The notes beneath the pieces are model-generated. The model saw only the letters and a program-made list of their open reading frames with translations, searched no databases and was not told where the DNA came from. The position numbers were made by a program, and so were the translations under genes. This document shows, in pieces, positions 26,750-40,186 of a stretch of 64,000 bases of DNA. Source of the DNA: Akebia trifoliata (Eukaryota; Streptophyta; Magnoliopsida; Ranunculales; Lardizabalaceae); contig CM030711.1 in assembly GCA_017979445.1 (NCBI GenBank), forward strand, positions 3,596,001 to 3,660,000. Reading direction: 5' to 3'. Position 1 is the first letter of the stretch, and every line of letters begins with the position of its first letter.

Positions 26750-27670
26750 CGTATATATATATATTATTTATTATAATTTAAAAGCAAAAAACTATTATAA
26801 ATTTATAATTATATTTTAATATAGTATAAAATATCGATAGTATAATGATATTATTAAAATTTTAATATAATAATAATTATTTTAAATTTTATAATTATTA
26901 AAAATTAAAAATTAATAAAATAATATAATAATTCACATATTTTAAACTTTTAAATTTTTGCAAAAACCTGTGACTGGACAGCCAGTTTTGAAGAAAGTAT
27001 TTTTGTCAGCTTGAAAACCGAGGATTTGACCCCTTATTTATTACTTTTTCGGGAAATTCTTAAAAATTATTATTTTTTAGTACTTATAAAATAATATATT
27101 ATTTTTTTAAATAATTTTTCCAAAACATAATATTTGTACCATTAAAGTTAATATGAAAGAACTATCCCATGACAAAATCAGACCAACTTTCCCAAAAATC
27201 TTATGTTGAAAAAAGATTCATTTCAAACTTTTGTATTTTTATTAGTTACTTCACTTGATTTGTTGGTGGAACCATTAAACTATTCTAGAACCACTGTATA
27301 TGGAGGATGAAAGGATTGCCTTGCACACCCCAATAGTCCTTGTAAGCTAAATAATATTAGATAAAATATAAGAAAATTTACCAAAACATGCACCACATTT
27401 CCTTTTAGAGAAATTTACCAAAGTGATACAGAAATTTTACTGTTTTTACCGTTTTGATAAAAATATTAATTTCAAAAATGATAAATTACCATTTTTGGAA
27501 TTAATTGCTACAATTTACTATTTTGATAATTAATTATGAAAACTGTACTGTTTTGATAAATTTTTCTAAAATATAATCAAGACAGAGTTATACTGTACCC
27601 AAACACTTCCTTTAGTTGTGAGAAATAATTGCCTTTTTGCAACTGGAGCTATTAAGTGAGCAGCCTTCAT

Positions 27671-29461
27671 CTTTTTCTTTTGTGTAGATTATCTGCGAAG
27701 ATGGGTAAACTAGTTTAATTGGTTCTTTAAATTATAAAATATCCCATAATTATTCAGAAATTCAAGAACAATAAAGAAAACGTACCCAAAAGAAAATAGA
27801 AAATTTGTACTAGATTGATAATATTGTAATACTGACACTAATAATATCTTACTCTTGAATAATAGATTTGAGTTTAACTCTCTAGAAATGTTGATGGAAT
27901 GAAACAAGAGAAGTGGAAAGAATAAATAGATGAATGATTTAGACAAAACCGCCCCTTTGAACTCGACGACACCCTAAATAACTAATTGTTTTATGAAATA
28001 AATAAAACGATGAATCAAAGATTGATCAAATCAGTCAGATGATGACTAGACCTTAGTTCAATTTGGTTGGATAATTAATTAATATTTATTTGAATTAAAA
28101 TTTACTTGATGAACCTTGGCTGAGGGGTTTCTTTCTATTAGTGATTTCTTGGAAGGAACTCTCTTCATTGGATTACATGTGGCATTTTTAAGGAGGTGTT
28201 TCAAATTTTAGTGGAAATATAAGGGTATGAAATAAATTCAAAACACATGTCTTGTAAGAAGGACGGTTTCTTAAAAGTTGGACTTTAATTATTTGGATTC
28301 ATATTGGTCGAAGTTGGGTTTGGGGTATTTTGTATTAGTCCCTATGGTGTGACAACAGTGATTTGAATCTTTGAAAATAATCAGCTCCACAAATCGGGCG
28401 GCGTTGAAATTTCATGATGTAAAGAATGTTGAATGTATATTTAATAGAGCTACTATCAAATAGTTCATCTAGAAGTGGAGGCTTTTCTTTGGATTGGTTA
28501 ATTTTTCAAACTCCATCCAATAGTTTTCTTTTAAAATTTTAAAATAAATATATATGTGTCGTTCTCTTTGAAAATGCTGGTTTTGACTTTAATTATTGAG
28601 TGTAATGCGAGGTCGTTTATGATAGAGATTGGAGGAGGTGAGGGCTGGTAACGGATCGATTCAATATCGAATTCATTGCCACTCTAATATTGATCCGATT
28701 TTTTTTAATGATGTGTCCAAATCAAATGGATTAATGAATATATGAATCAAATCCGATCCGTTTCATTTCATCCTTAATCTTAAATTGATTTGATCCGATC
28801 CGAACACATGCCTTATTTTTAAATTATCATTGTTCAAAATTTAAAATATTTACTTTCCTATTATAAATATAGTGGACAATCAAAATGACTAAAATATTTT
28901 ATTTATATGTATTTTTATATGAAATTAAGAATAAGAATAAAAATTATTGAAATATTGTTTGGATTGGAGTAGATTTATATCCGATCTAAAATTATATTGG
29001 ATCCAAGATTTCAATTTGAATCCAATTGTTCATATATATATATATATATTTGGATCGGATTGATTTGGACATCAGGTATATTTTGAATCGTTGCTTTTAG
29101 GAGGTGTTTCCTCTAATGGTATCATCACCATGAGCCCTCTTCAAAATTTGTACGAACCTCCCCCGTTACAAGATAAGGTCAAAAATTTGATCTAGTTATT
29201 TGTTTATGTATAATTTTTTATTTTTTTAAAGAAAAAATATATGTTAAATGTTAAAAATATATTTTAATTTTCATAAAGCTAATATACTTTAATTTGACTC
29301 ATTTGAGTCCACTTTGGATTTTCAAGTTGATACGATTTGATGTGGTCTAGCTATGTATTAATTTTTAAAAACCTGAATTTTTCTTTTTTCTGAAGTTTTT
29401 TCCCTCTCATGTCTCTGATTCTTCTCTAATGACGGCCATCTGAAGAATCTGTTATTCCTCA
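27671..29461. other. Upstream region of SDR2-A (duplicated)
   Basis: Matches 47770-49625 and, in its first few hundred bases, 62937-63200 upstream of SDR4. That shows common descent of the SDR2-type genes with their promoters. No other gene was seen; a GATCC-rich non-coding block lies at 28640-29060. Confidence 0.6.
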
Positions 29462-32400
29462 TGTGGCGCCCCGCCGAACGCTAACACAAATTCCCATGTC
29501 AGATTTCAAGGTACGATGTGGCACCTCGAAATTTCGGCATGGTCTCCTCTGTTTATGTTAGCATTCCAAGGCGATTTAACTTGTACCTGATAAACGACAT
29601 ACAATCCTGCATATAACAAACCAAATATAATACTAGCGGAATCCTATATACGTCTAATAATATCCGATAGATCAGAGTGCGGAAGAAGAAAAATTATATA
29701 CAGGATTATACAAAATTCCTCACTCTAACAGAATTCCTAACACTCAAGATAGAATCCATAAGACTACCTGGAGAAATTGACACCACTAGGGGGTATAGCC
29801 CTACTACTTACCAGGTGACAGACTCTAGTTGTCTATCTGACCAACCATATGATCTTCGTTCGTTTTCTACACTTGTTTCGCCAAGTTTCAGATCTGAAAC
29901 TAAAAAAAAATAGAGAAGGAAAGTGTGAGTAACAATGGTTACCCTGTAAGGAAACAAACAATTTCTGCCAATAACCCCTCCTAGCATGAACGAATAAGCA
30001 TACTGAATCATTTTAAAATAATCAAAGTTTTACAAAATAAACTACGATTAACTGGTACATATAGCCAGGGATGAGCAACTAAACATTTTAAAACTCACAT
30101 TACATCGATCAGCAGTACTCACTATAACATTATCTTTTTATACAAATCTAATTGATCAAATAAAAAATAATAAACATGGATTTCATTTTATATATCAAAA
30201 TAAACAACAAATACATAATATACAATGGTGGAGTATTGGAATTAGAGTGTTGGGATTCACGACTGGATCGCTCCCAGTCGGGACATGATGTTACAATTTC
30301 TCTCTGGCTTTTAGTTCCTGATTTTGTGGCCGGTCGCTGCCCTTACCACGTTTGGTTGACCATTTATCCGGCTCAGGTTGGCCGTTTGACGTGACCGTAA
30401 GCAATGGGTCTCTTTTCGATGTGTCAGAACGTTCGACTACTGTAGATTGTTAGTGATCACTGACCAATCATCTTCGTCTATGCCTATCAGGCGTACATGT
30501 AATTCCCAAATATACAAACCATTCGTATACGACCACCTTTACATTACAAGTTCATTGGTAAAGATAGAGAGGAATAAATCCGGATTCCAGTTGTGACTCC
30601 ACTCTCATACGCGTCCCATACCACGTATGAGCTTGGTGGTCCCTACCGTACATCCCAGGATAGTACACCACTCCGGATGATATGATGCACTATCCCTTCA
30701 AGCATTCACAAACTCTTTAACAGCTCACAAAATAGTTACATATATATATTATTTTCATTTGAAAAGAAAAGAGAAATTAACAATACAAGGTTGAGAATAG
30801 ATATCTAGTTTCCTACCATGCAAGTGTGGCCACCCGGCCTAAAATAAATAACATAACGGAAACGTAAACAGCGCCTCGCGCTAACAGAAAGGAAATAAAC
30901 ATGCAACCAATAATATTATCCCTGGATATCTGTTCACCAACCTACACACAACACAACAACGTAAAATGTAGACATCACCCCTCGGGTGTGACTCTGACAT
31001 TTTACCGTTTCATACCCTTTTCCCTCTTTTCGATTTTTACAATTTTCAATCTCTTCAATAAAATATCCATTTTCTGATATTCATCAACTCAATATGAGTT
31101 CATTGAATATTAAATCACATTTTCCAACTATATAATTTATTTTTATCAATAATATTGAAAAAGAATACAAATTTTATATCAAAACGGGGTCCGAGCAATG
31201 CACAAGACCCAATTTATGGAAATAACCCGTTAAAATACCCTACCCACGTATAATTTGTTAAAAATACAATTAAACATATCAAACATGCAATTTCTGGCAT
31301 GAATTTTTGAAATAATAAAAGAATTCTATATTTTGGAAATGCATCCAAAATTTTCCAATAAAGTCCTAAATGCAATTTTCACAATCTACGATTACTAATA
31401 GAAATTGAGAGTTCCTTACAATCTCTACGCGAAAGGATCAGAGCGTGTGCGCGGAAATCGAGGCGATCGACACGAAAATCAAGACGGACCGAACTTCGAA
31501 GCGGCTAATTTTCGAAATCGGCCTGGTGGTTTCGAAGATCTCGATGTGCTCGTCTCTTCTCCCTTCTACGGCGAAAGGCGGTTTGACCCCGAAACCGATG
31601 AAAACCGAGGTCGAAATTACGAAAATCTCCGTATAAAAATACGGCTGATTTTTGACTATACGGGGTGAAAAAGACCAGAAAAGGAAAGGAATTTAAGTGG
31701 GTTATGTAGAGAATGAGGCTGCGGACGTTTCTCCCTTCTGCGTCGGAAAGCGATTTGACCCCGAAATGGATGAAATCCGAGGTCAAAGTTTCGAAATTTT
31801 CGTATCCAAATACGGCTGATTTTTGACGATATTGAATGAAAAAGAAAGTGAAATGGAAAGAGGATGGGTGGGTTTTGTAGAGAACGCAGCTGCGGACATT
31901 TCTCCCTTCTGCGTCGATCGTCGACGGCGAACCGTTTGTGAGAGATCTGAGGTGGAAGGTCGAATAGAAAAAATTTTCGTTTCGTATAAGTCTCGGCTGT
32001 TGAGAGAAAAAAAAAATTTAAAAATATTATTTATATAAAATGTGGGACGAATTCGGTATTTTGTCAATTGTTTTGATCGACGATAACTTGACCGTCTGGA
32101 CTCCAAAACTGACAAATGAATACTCTATTTCGCCTAATTTTTCGTTCCGGATCTAATGGTATAGCCAATTTCTACAAATTATGTCTCCATCAAAAATTTA
32201 CATTTTTGGCCTGAGGTGACCCCTAAACTTGATGTCGTTTTCGTTTTTGACGATAATTCGACTTCCTGGTCTCCAAAAATGATAAATAAATAGTTCATGT
32301 TGAATAATTTTTCGTTATGAACCCAATGGTATAATCAAATTTTAAAAATTATTGCTCTAACAAAAAGTCACTGTTTTAGCCTGGTCCGACCCGGTAATCG

Positions 32401-32619
32401 AGGATTTTGCAACTTTTATATTCGGACTCGCATTTGAACGTGCTTACAGGCTAAAGTATGTTTTTCGATCATTTGGAATCCAATGGTAAGGTCAGATTCC
32501 ATTAAAAATGATCAGAAATATTATAAAATTTTACCCCTAAATCCCACTTTCAAGATTTTCTTAAAATTCTACTATTTATTTTTTCCTCGAGATATGAATT
32601 AAAAATTCGGGGTGTTACA
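29462..32619. mobile_element. Solo LTR (3.16 kb) inserted in copy A
   Basis: Begins TGTGGCGCCCCGCC and ends ATTCGGGGTGTTACA, with a perfect 5-bp target duplication CCTCA (29457-29461 and 32620-32624). Copy B has a single CCTCA at 49626-49630 with flanks continuous. TG...CA ends with TGT..C.CCCCG terminal motifs are usual in plant Ty3/Gypsy-type LTRs. No gag-pol was found, so it is read as a solo LTR, although a non-coding LARD-type element is possible. Frames seen inside (for example 31405-31668) are not supported as genes. Confidence 0.88.
31500..31930. repeat. Tandem repeats (about 170-175 bp) inside the solo LTR
   Basis: Two well-matched units, and a partial third, share TTTGACCCCGAAA, GATGAAA-CCGAGGTC, AATACGGCTGATTTTTGAC and TTTCTCCCTTCTGCGTCG. 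This block is clearly richer in G+C than the surroundings. Confidence 0.75.
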
Positions 32620-32624
32620 CCTCA

Positions 32625-33554
32625 TCAACCTTCAAACATGGAAAGCTCATTTGTTCTTCCATCAGATCCATTCATAAGGAGAAGATTTCACATCCGATTC
32701 CTTTTAAGCTCATTAATCGATCCATCCATCGGATTCACAATCGATCTATATATATAGGGGAGAGAGAGAGAAAGAGAGAGAGAGAGAGATGGTGGAATTG
32801 CTGTGTAAGGAGTTCGTGATTTTGGTATAGAAGTAATGAAAGAGAGTAATATCCATATGTTACTTCGTGCAGAAGTAAAGAGGGAGGGAGTTAAAAATAA
32901 ATATTTAAATCTATATATTTATAAAAAAAAGTATATTTATGTTTTATATTTCACATTAAATATTATCAGATTCGATATATCATTATCTGAATCCGAATCC
33001 GATAAGCATTCAAATGTGAAAGTGAAAATTCGAATACGAATATGAATCGGATTCAAATTTTCGATTATCCATTGACAAGCCTAGTTGCAAGCACACTAGA
33101 ATAAAATAATATTGAGTTGAATAGCTGAGATCATTTATCAAGTAGATTCATAATTGTACAGGTTCAATAGAAGGTGCCAACTTGCTTAGCTGGTTAAAGT
33201 TTGTGTTGATAAGTAACCTCCCTAAGTGTTGATTCAACATGGATCCTACATCTTGGAATCAAGTCAGTTTTGAAGCAGTTTTGTGATAATGCAACCAATT
33301 AGTATGTGAAAAAATAGGTAAATTCGACGTGACCCTATTAAACACTATGGGAAAAAAAGGGGTAAATTTGAGAGATCTTGGCATCAAGTTTGTCCTTTTT
33401 TTTTTTCACATGGTGCACTAATCTTGCATGCCTAGATTCGGGTTCTAGATCAACACAAGGGCCAAATTTTCAGTAACTAAAACCTCAAGTTTCCTATTTA
33501 AGCTATCAACGTTTGAATCAACCTTGGTATATTGTGAAACATTTAGGACTATAT
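32625..33554. other. Duplicated non-coding sequence, with a SINE-like block
   Basis: Matches 49631-51138. A tRNA-like stretch at 33175-33320 (B: 50745-50895) has an A-box-like TTGCTTAGCTGG and, about 45 bp on, a weak B-box-like GATTCAAC, as in a tRNA-derived SINE. No gene was seen. Confidence 0.4.
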
Positions 33555-33811
33555 TACTATGTGAAAATTGGAAAATTTGACGGGCCAAAGCCCACAAATT
33601 TTAGAAACTGAATTTTGATGGCCCATGGCTGTTGAAAATTTTGATATTCCCCAATTCGATGGCTTAGAGCCATCAAATTTTTGCCATCCTCCGTTAATTT
33701 AATGGTTTCGCTTTGTCGGAAAAAAAAAATTTGACATCTTGATCCGTCGAATTTTATGAAATTCGATGGCCTTGGATTGTCAAATATAAGTTTTTTTTTT
33801 TTCACATTGTG
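33555..33811. mobile_element. Miniature CACTA-like element 2 (copy A)
   Basis: Partner of 51139-51389. Its first base is T instead of C (TACTATGTGAAAATTGG), and the right end is TTTCACATTGTG. It predates the duplication. Confidence 0.7.
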
Positions 33812-34300
33812 TATATTTAATAGAAAAATATATGAAATATTTGTCTTTTGTAAATATATTTATTAGGGTCAGGATACCTTGACTCCTAAGAATGACTCAT
33901 AAAATAAACACATGATGCCAACCTTTTAAATGCAAAATTCAATGGTTAAGATTTATCTTCTAGATAAGTATCTCTGAGATTTGTATTATCAAGATACTCA
34001 TAAACTTCAACCATTGGATTTTATGTTTAAAAGGTTGGGATCATTTGTTTTTTTCATGAGTCATTCTTAGGAGTTAACCAATCCAACCCTATTTATTATC
34101 CTTCCATTATGCTCATGAATGCCTATTTAAATGGTCACTAGGAAACCACCCTATTCACCAAATAGTTGAGGTGTTTATTTGTTATTTATTTATTATTTTT
34201 TTAAAATCAAGGTGCTTAATATTTATTATCTACCAAACATTTATTACGTAAAAATCTAAAATGCCTTCGTTTTTTCTCTAAAAGACTAGAGAATGCTAAT

Positions 34301-34589
34301 CAGAATATGAAAAAAGCCCAAATTAGATGGCCCTAGCTAGGCCGTCAAATTTCATAAAATTCGACAGTCCAAGGGGTCGAATTGACGTCAAAATTTTTAT
34401 TGTCAAATTTTTTTTGACGAGTTGAAACTATTAAATTAATGAAGGAAGGGAAAAATTCAATAGCTCTAAGTCGTCAAATCTGGGAACTTCAAGAATTTCG
34501 ACGGTCCTAGACTGTCAAAATTCAGTATATAAAATTCATGGGCTTTGGCCTGTTAATTTTTTTGTCAAAATTTTCAATTTTATGTAGTG
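34301..34589. mobile_element. Miniature CACTA-like element 3 (copy A, inverted)
   Basis: Ends CAGAATATGAAAAAAGCCC and TTTTATGTAGTG, flanked by AAT on both sides. Orientation is opposite to elements 1 and 2. The copy-B partner is at 51881-52168. Confidence 0.75.
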
Positions 34590-35306
34590 AATGTCTCCAT
34601 GAGGTCTTGGACTTTAGCATTCTTGATCAAAGAAGTTGAAAATGGATATACATCTATCAAACTCTCAAATTTTGAATTAAAACTCAATAGTGCAAATTAA
34701 CTTATTTTTCTTTTTTTGATATTTTATTTCTCAAAGTTGTTAGAATTTTATCTTCTACAACTTAGTGCAAATTATATTATGTTTTTGATTGTCAAAAATT
34801 GATGTCATCAAGAAACTTTCCTTACAAACATAATAAGGAAAGTGTCATCATTGTAAATGAATAAATAACTATAGTACTCTCAGTTCTTTGTTTAAAAAAC
34901 CCAGTGTATCCTCTCCATATTTTCAAGAATAGATGTTGAGAGGAGAGATGATATGACATGTGTTAATTTAAAGAAGCTAGAGTATTATATATATATAATC
35001 TTTCAAAACATGTGGATCCACTTTAATAGGTATGTTGAGTAACAAATTAAACTTGATGAAGTAAGAGTTTTTGAGTTTTTTGTAATAAAAAGAATAATGA
35101 TTTTCTAACTCCTCCAAGCTTTCCCTGTGTGGCTGTACATAGAATCATAGATTTTTCTCAGGATACACAATTGCATGTATTTATGGGATGTACATCTCAA
35201 GGAACAAAAATCTATGGTTCTAAGCATAGACACGTGGGGAGAGTTTAGGGGGGAGGGGGGGGGAGAGTTAGAAAATCACAACTAATAAAAATACAATAGA
35301 TAGGTC
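34590..35306. other. Non-coding sequence up to the Copia 3' LTR
   Basis: The first 390 bp match copy B up to 52552. The rest (34977-35306) exists only here, because copy B has a deletion. A small hairpin element lies at 35130-35235. AGGTC at 35302-35306 is the left target duplication of the Copia element. Confidence 0.65.
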
Positions 35307-35629
35307 TGTTACAATATCAGAGAGAAAAAAGACATAAACAATATGAGATGAACTATTTTTATTACTTACAACAGAACACAAAAAACTTACAACCTGATGC
35401 TCTTTACATAAAGCTAATCTCTAACAAATAATAACATGAAATAAAGAAAATGCATCCACTAAATCCTAGAAAAACAACGTGCAGAAACCAACCTCCTACT
35501 GACTTGGTAAATACAAAGTCATGTTCTCCACCACAAACTACATACTAATAACAAACTCCTATATTCTAGGACACTAACAACTGACCCTACTTAAATAAAC
35601 TTAGCAAATAAGACCCACATGACTCAGCA
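35307..35629 (-). repeat. Copia 3' LTR
   Basis: About 323 bp; in element orientation it starts TGCTGAGTC and ends TGATATTGTAACA. It matches the 5' LTR (56754-58846, minus its nested insert) with roughly 5% mismatch judged over the first 125 bases, so the element is not recent. Confidence 0.9.
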
Positions 35630-35698
35630 TTCCCTCCCTTAAACTGAAAGTTTGCCAACATTTAGTTTAATCCAACTTGCGAACACCAAGCAGCTTTC

Positions 35699-36080
35699 TC
35701 AACTTCTGAATGTGGCCAACTTGAGGGACTTGGTAAAAATATCAGCAACTTGATCTTCACTTCTGCAATGGATGAGATCAATGACTCCTTCCTTCGTGAG
35801 ATCCCTTAAGAAGTGAAACTTTACATCTATATGCTTGCTTCTTCCATGTAAAAGAGGTTTTTTGGATAGCTTTATTGCTAAACTGTTGTCACAATAAATT
35901 GTAGTGACTCCTTTTTGCTTGAAATGAAGCTCTTCAAGAATTTTTCTCAACCAAATAGCTTGACAAGTACAGGCTATTGTAGCAACAAACTCTGCTTCAG
36001 TTGTTGATAAAGTAACAATTGCTTACTTTTTTGAAGACTACGAAACAGCTCTCAAGCCCATCATAAAAACATATTTGGAT
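35699..36080 (-). pseudogene. Copia RNase H domain (disrupted)
   Basis: Reads LSTTEAEFVATIACTCQAIW, then LRKILEELHFKQKG, IYCDNSLAIKLSKKP, HGRSKHIDVKFHFLRD and HCRSEDQVADIFTKSL. These are the conserved Copia RNase H blocks, including the STTEAE and CDN acidic residues. Two stops lie upstream, in AVS-stop-SSKK-stop. In copy B the part from here to the LTR is deleted. Confidence 0.88.
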
Positions 36081-36096
36081 GTGCTTCTTCTATCAT

Positions 36097-36677
36097 CTAG
36101 ATCTCCAGCATAGTAAAGCCAACTAAATCTGCTTTTTCTCCCTTTTGGTAGAATAGCCCAAAATCTGTTGTACTTTCCAAGTATCGAAAAATTCTCTTTG
36201 CAGCAAGAAGATGTATCTCTCTTGGACATTCCATATACCTACTAATGAGACTTACAACATGCATTATATTAGGCCTTGTTGCGGCCAAATACATCAAGCT
36301 TCCCACAATTTGATTGTATAGAGTGTTGTCCACCTTTCTTCCTTCAACATCTTTCATCAGCTTCAAACCAAACTCAATTGGTATGCTAACATAATTGTAA
36401 TTCTTCATCTGAAACTTGTCTAAAATTTCTTGCACATATTTCTTTTGAGAAATAAAAATACCAGTAGAAGTTTGCACCACTTCTAAGCAAACAATGAGCA
36501 TTTTTCTTCCATATCTAATTTTAATAAAAAGTGTATGCTCATATGGACATTTCTGAAAACCTTCCTTCAAAAAATAAGTTTCAATACAACTATACCAAGC
36601 CCGTGGAGCTTGTTTGAGTCCATAAATGGCCTTTTTCAATTTATATACTTTATGCTCATTTTCAATCTTAATATAAC
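36097..36677 (-). pseudogene. Copia reverse transcriptase, C-terminal part, lacking the YVDD segment (copy A)
   Basis: Has YKLKKAIYGLKQAPRAWY, then GRKMLIVCLEVVQTSTGIFI, so the stretch of roughly 50 residues carrying the catalytic YVDD between IVCL and EVVQ is missing. The following blocks (FISQKKYVQEILDKFQM, GSLMYLAATRPNIM, AAKRIFRYL) are normal. A 10-bp deletion near 36115 alters the frame compared with copy B. The same YVDD loss is in 53012-53527, so it predates the duplication. Confidence 0.85.
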
Positions 36678-37829
36678 TAAGACATGGAACCATAATTATC
36701 TTTTCTAATGCACATTTCAATTAGCTAAAATATTTTACTTTCTTAAAGATTGTCAATTTAAAGTAGAAAAAGTGATTTCTTTGAGAAGGATAGAGTAGGT
36801 AAAGCAAAAGAAAATGAACATTTTAATTGACTAAAAAAAGACAATCAAATACTCTCTCGAGATAAAAATATCTATGGTTCCATGCACATTATCGCATCCA
36901 CACCCACTACATGCAGTCACTATGCCTATACTCGTGAAATTTTGACCGAAAATGTGTTATAGATGGGCCTATATATTATTTTGACTCCAAACTTTATCAC
37001 ACCATTGATGTCTATTGCTTTGTTTTCAAAATAAAGAAAAAAAAAACTTTCAAAATCAATGTTATTAGTATTAATTAGTACACCTAATTTATTTAGTATA
37101 GGAAAGTTTAAAAATAAAAAAAATGTCTTAAAAATCAAACTGGTAATCGTGGTCAGACCATGATTTATTACGCTTGGACTTTATGTGTTTATTAAATGAA
37201 TTAGGGTTTTCAACGGATCTGACTTGACCTGAAATCTGACCTGTTCAAGTCCAATAACAATGGATATGGATCAAAAATTTGGGTTCCAACAAGATCCGTT
37301 TTGATAACCTATTGGATTTGTCCTGGATCAATTATATCCCAATCCCAATTAGGGTCCCAATCCCATAAAATGTGAAAAATTATTTATATTATATTATATA
37401 TTTTGTTTAAATTTATGAATTAGTTTATTTATATTTTGCTTACTTTTGCTGAAAAGTAAAAGTCCTCCAAACAAACTGTGGACCAGGATGTCTTTATCAA
37501 TGATACTAATTTAATCTCACAGATGGAACGAAATCACACTCTATAGTCCCACCAAAACAGGAAAAGACGAGTGGACGACAGAAGATGCCAAAAGTCTCAC
37601 AACCTACATGACTTTGAAACTTATTAAGTAAATTTTAAGAAAAATTTGATAAAATAAAAAATATCCATCTAAAGATTTAAAAAAAAATAAAATTAAAATA
37701 CCTAAATCATCAAGTTTCCCAAGCATGGAACACTTCCTAAATCTATATTTTCTAATTCTTCTAACTTAAAAAAAAAAACAGAAAAGGAAAACTTCTAATT
37801 TCTTTTAATTGCTTCAAGCAATCCTCTAA

Positions 37830-38495
37830 GGGTATGTTTGATTGTATGGAAAATGACTTTCCATGAAAAAATAATTATGGAAAATAGGTAGGGTTGGAAA
37901 ATCACATTTCATTGTTTGATTTTACTTGGATAAAATCATGAAAAAAATATGAGAAAAAAGAAGAAAAGAAGATGAGGGGGAAGAGGATGTGGTGGTGGCG
38001 ACGGCAACGTCGACGGCAATGATGATAGTGGAGGTAAGTGAGGAAGAAGAAATGAGAACGTGATGGTGATGGTGACGACGACGGAGGTAAGTGATGAAGA
38101 AGATGATGAGGAAGATGGGGGGAAAACGTGATGGTGGTGGTGACGGAGGAGGTGAGGGATGGGGAAGAAGGAAAAGAAGAGAGAGAGAGAGAAGTTGGCT
38201 AGAGATAGTGATGATAGAGACGGAGACGGCAACGACAACAGTGATGACGATGACCACGATGTTAGTGTAATGGTGGTGGTAGTGGTAGGAAAGAAAAATA
38301 TATGAGTGAGAAAGAATTGAGGATGCAAAATATGGGTGGATTTGACTTTTCCACCCATATGGGTGGGAAAGTGAAATCCATATTTTGGTGGACTTTTTGA
38401 TTGGGGTGGAAAATGAATTTCCATTTCCATGTGCAATCAAACACTTGAAAAATGTCATTTTCCACCTTATTTTCCATGTGCAATCAAACATACCC
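37830..38495 (-). mobile_element. Tourist-like element, copy-B insertion (opposite orientation)
   Basis: Same family as 9457-10159 but inserted elsewhere and inverted. It begins GGGTATGTTTGATTG, ends CAATCAAACATACCC, and has TAA duplications at 37827-37829 and 38496-38498. Copy A has the uninterrupted CCTCTAAGAGAAC at 10350. It shares the palindromic CCCACC-ATAT-GGTGGG core motif and the trinucleotide-rich interior with the copy-A element. Confidence 0.85.
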
Positions 38496-38498
38496 TAA

Positions 38499-40155
38499 GA
38501 GAACATGGATCCCATGATTTTGGAAATCTACCATTTTCCAAGCTGATCACTTCCTTAGTATAGGACATATCTTACATGGTTCAAATTTGGGTTTGTGGTT
38601 CACCACTCTAGAATAAACCCAGTTTGTAGAGTGGGTAGAGATAATTTATATCTTGATTCGCTTTGGTTTCCTATATTGGTTCACTTGTACATATATGTAA
38701 TTCAAGTATATAAGTTATAAGTATAATTATAATGTTAAAAATTTTCAAATTAAATAAAAATTAATATAATAATCCAAATTCTAAATGTAAACCATGAAAA
38801 AAGAAAATATAATAAATTAGTTTAGTTTGCCGAACTAAATCAAAATTTGTTGGGTTCATGGTTCGCTTGATTTCACGAACTTAATATGAATCATACCATA
38901 AACTAGTTCAATTCGTACCAATTGTGATTCGGACTAGTAGCAACGAATTGGGTAAAACAGAGTAGGACTCCTTTCTTGGACTATTTGTGGATACGACTTA
39001 TGGGTTGTGATTGGCCTATTATCACACATTTCAATGATCAAAACTGTTTGGGCTTGACTCACTTAGGATTTTGAAATCTGATTAGCATCTGACTGTTTTA
39101 AGTCCAGTCCATAAAGTTATGAATTGTAATTTTGTTTATTTTGATGAAAATGACCTTAATAATGTAAAATAATGAGAGGATAAAATACATTTTCATCCCC
39201 CACAAGGATTGATGAGCAAGTAATTGAAAAAAAAAACACCCTATCATCCATTATGTGACAAAAGTTGTTGTCTACTTCTCAACACTAATAAAGATGAGGG
39301 AGAAGAATTAAGTGTGATTTTAATATAAATTCTCAAACATGTGCTGAATTGAATATGGACTCCATCTATAATAGAATCAGATATGGATGGAGAACAAAAG
39401 TAAGACATTTGGCGAATGTCAAAAGGACTCCTTTTTTTCAAATAACCTTTTTGGATAGACTTCAGAGCTGTTTTGCCGTCATCCCTGGCCAAATTATCAT
39501 CACAAGGTTCAAACCATTGTATGGTCCTTGAGATTCACAACTTAGGAATCCTGAAGATCATCCAATGGTCTGTAACCCATGACAAAGGAACACAATGGGT
39601 TTACAGGATATTTTACTAGACAACCTAGTGTGTGATTTGGGTATGGTTGAGATTCCTAATTAGCTGTTTTATTCTTGTTTTTATTGAAACAGAAGTGATG
39701 ACTTGCCAAGGCTAGTAAGGGCTTTATTTATTTATTTTATATTATTGTTGTTTAGAGAGATAAAGGTATCTATCTGGTTTTTCCACTAATATCAAGTGTC
39801 AAAGATATATATGGAGGCCCCACCTGATTGGTTTATTCTATTACATGTTGTGTGGCTGCAGGACATGGATTCACTCTATGTCAAGGGTCTGTGTCTGTGA
39901 CCGAGCCACCTCGAACCCAAAACCCATGGCGAGTGGATATGTTGTCATGCTTTTGAGTGATCAGTTACTTGTGTTTGAGCTAGTCACACCATGGCATTCA
40001 TTACTCATTCTCCCTCGAGGACTTCTGATTTGTCTCTTAAGGCATGTTAGAAGAACTTGTCAAAGAGTTTCTAATGTTTTTCATGCTTTCATGGATTTCA
40101 TCAGTTGAGTGTTTATCCTTCTATGTTAGTTAAGCTCTCTCTCTCTCTCTCCTAC

Positions 40156-40186
<31 letters not shown>

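Larger units (their letters stand above)
35307..36677 (-). mobile_element. Ty1/Copia retrotransposon, 3' part (3' LTR, RNase H, part of RT)
   Basis: Minus-strand element. The 3' LTR is at 35307-35629 and the polypurine tract AAGGGAGGGAA is immediately upstream of it (complement at 35630-35640). The RNase H region is at 35699-35990 and the reverse transcriptase C-terminal half at 36097-36677. It stops abruptly at ATATAAC, where duplication copy B begins. It is the duplicated piece of the element whose other half is at 52924-58846. The left target duplication is AGGTC (35302-35306). Confidence 0.92.

Noticed and set aside
31405..32115. Several overlapping frames in the G+C-rich block
   Set aside because: They lie inside the solo LTR and follow its tandem repeats; no domain is recognisable and all strands show similar frames.
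33175..33320. A functional tRNA gene
   Set aside because: There is an A-box-like motif and a weak B-box, but no cloverleaf could be drawn; a SINE-type relic at most.
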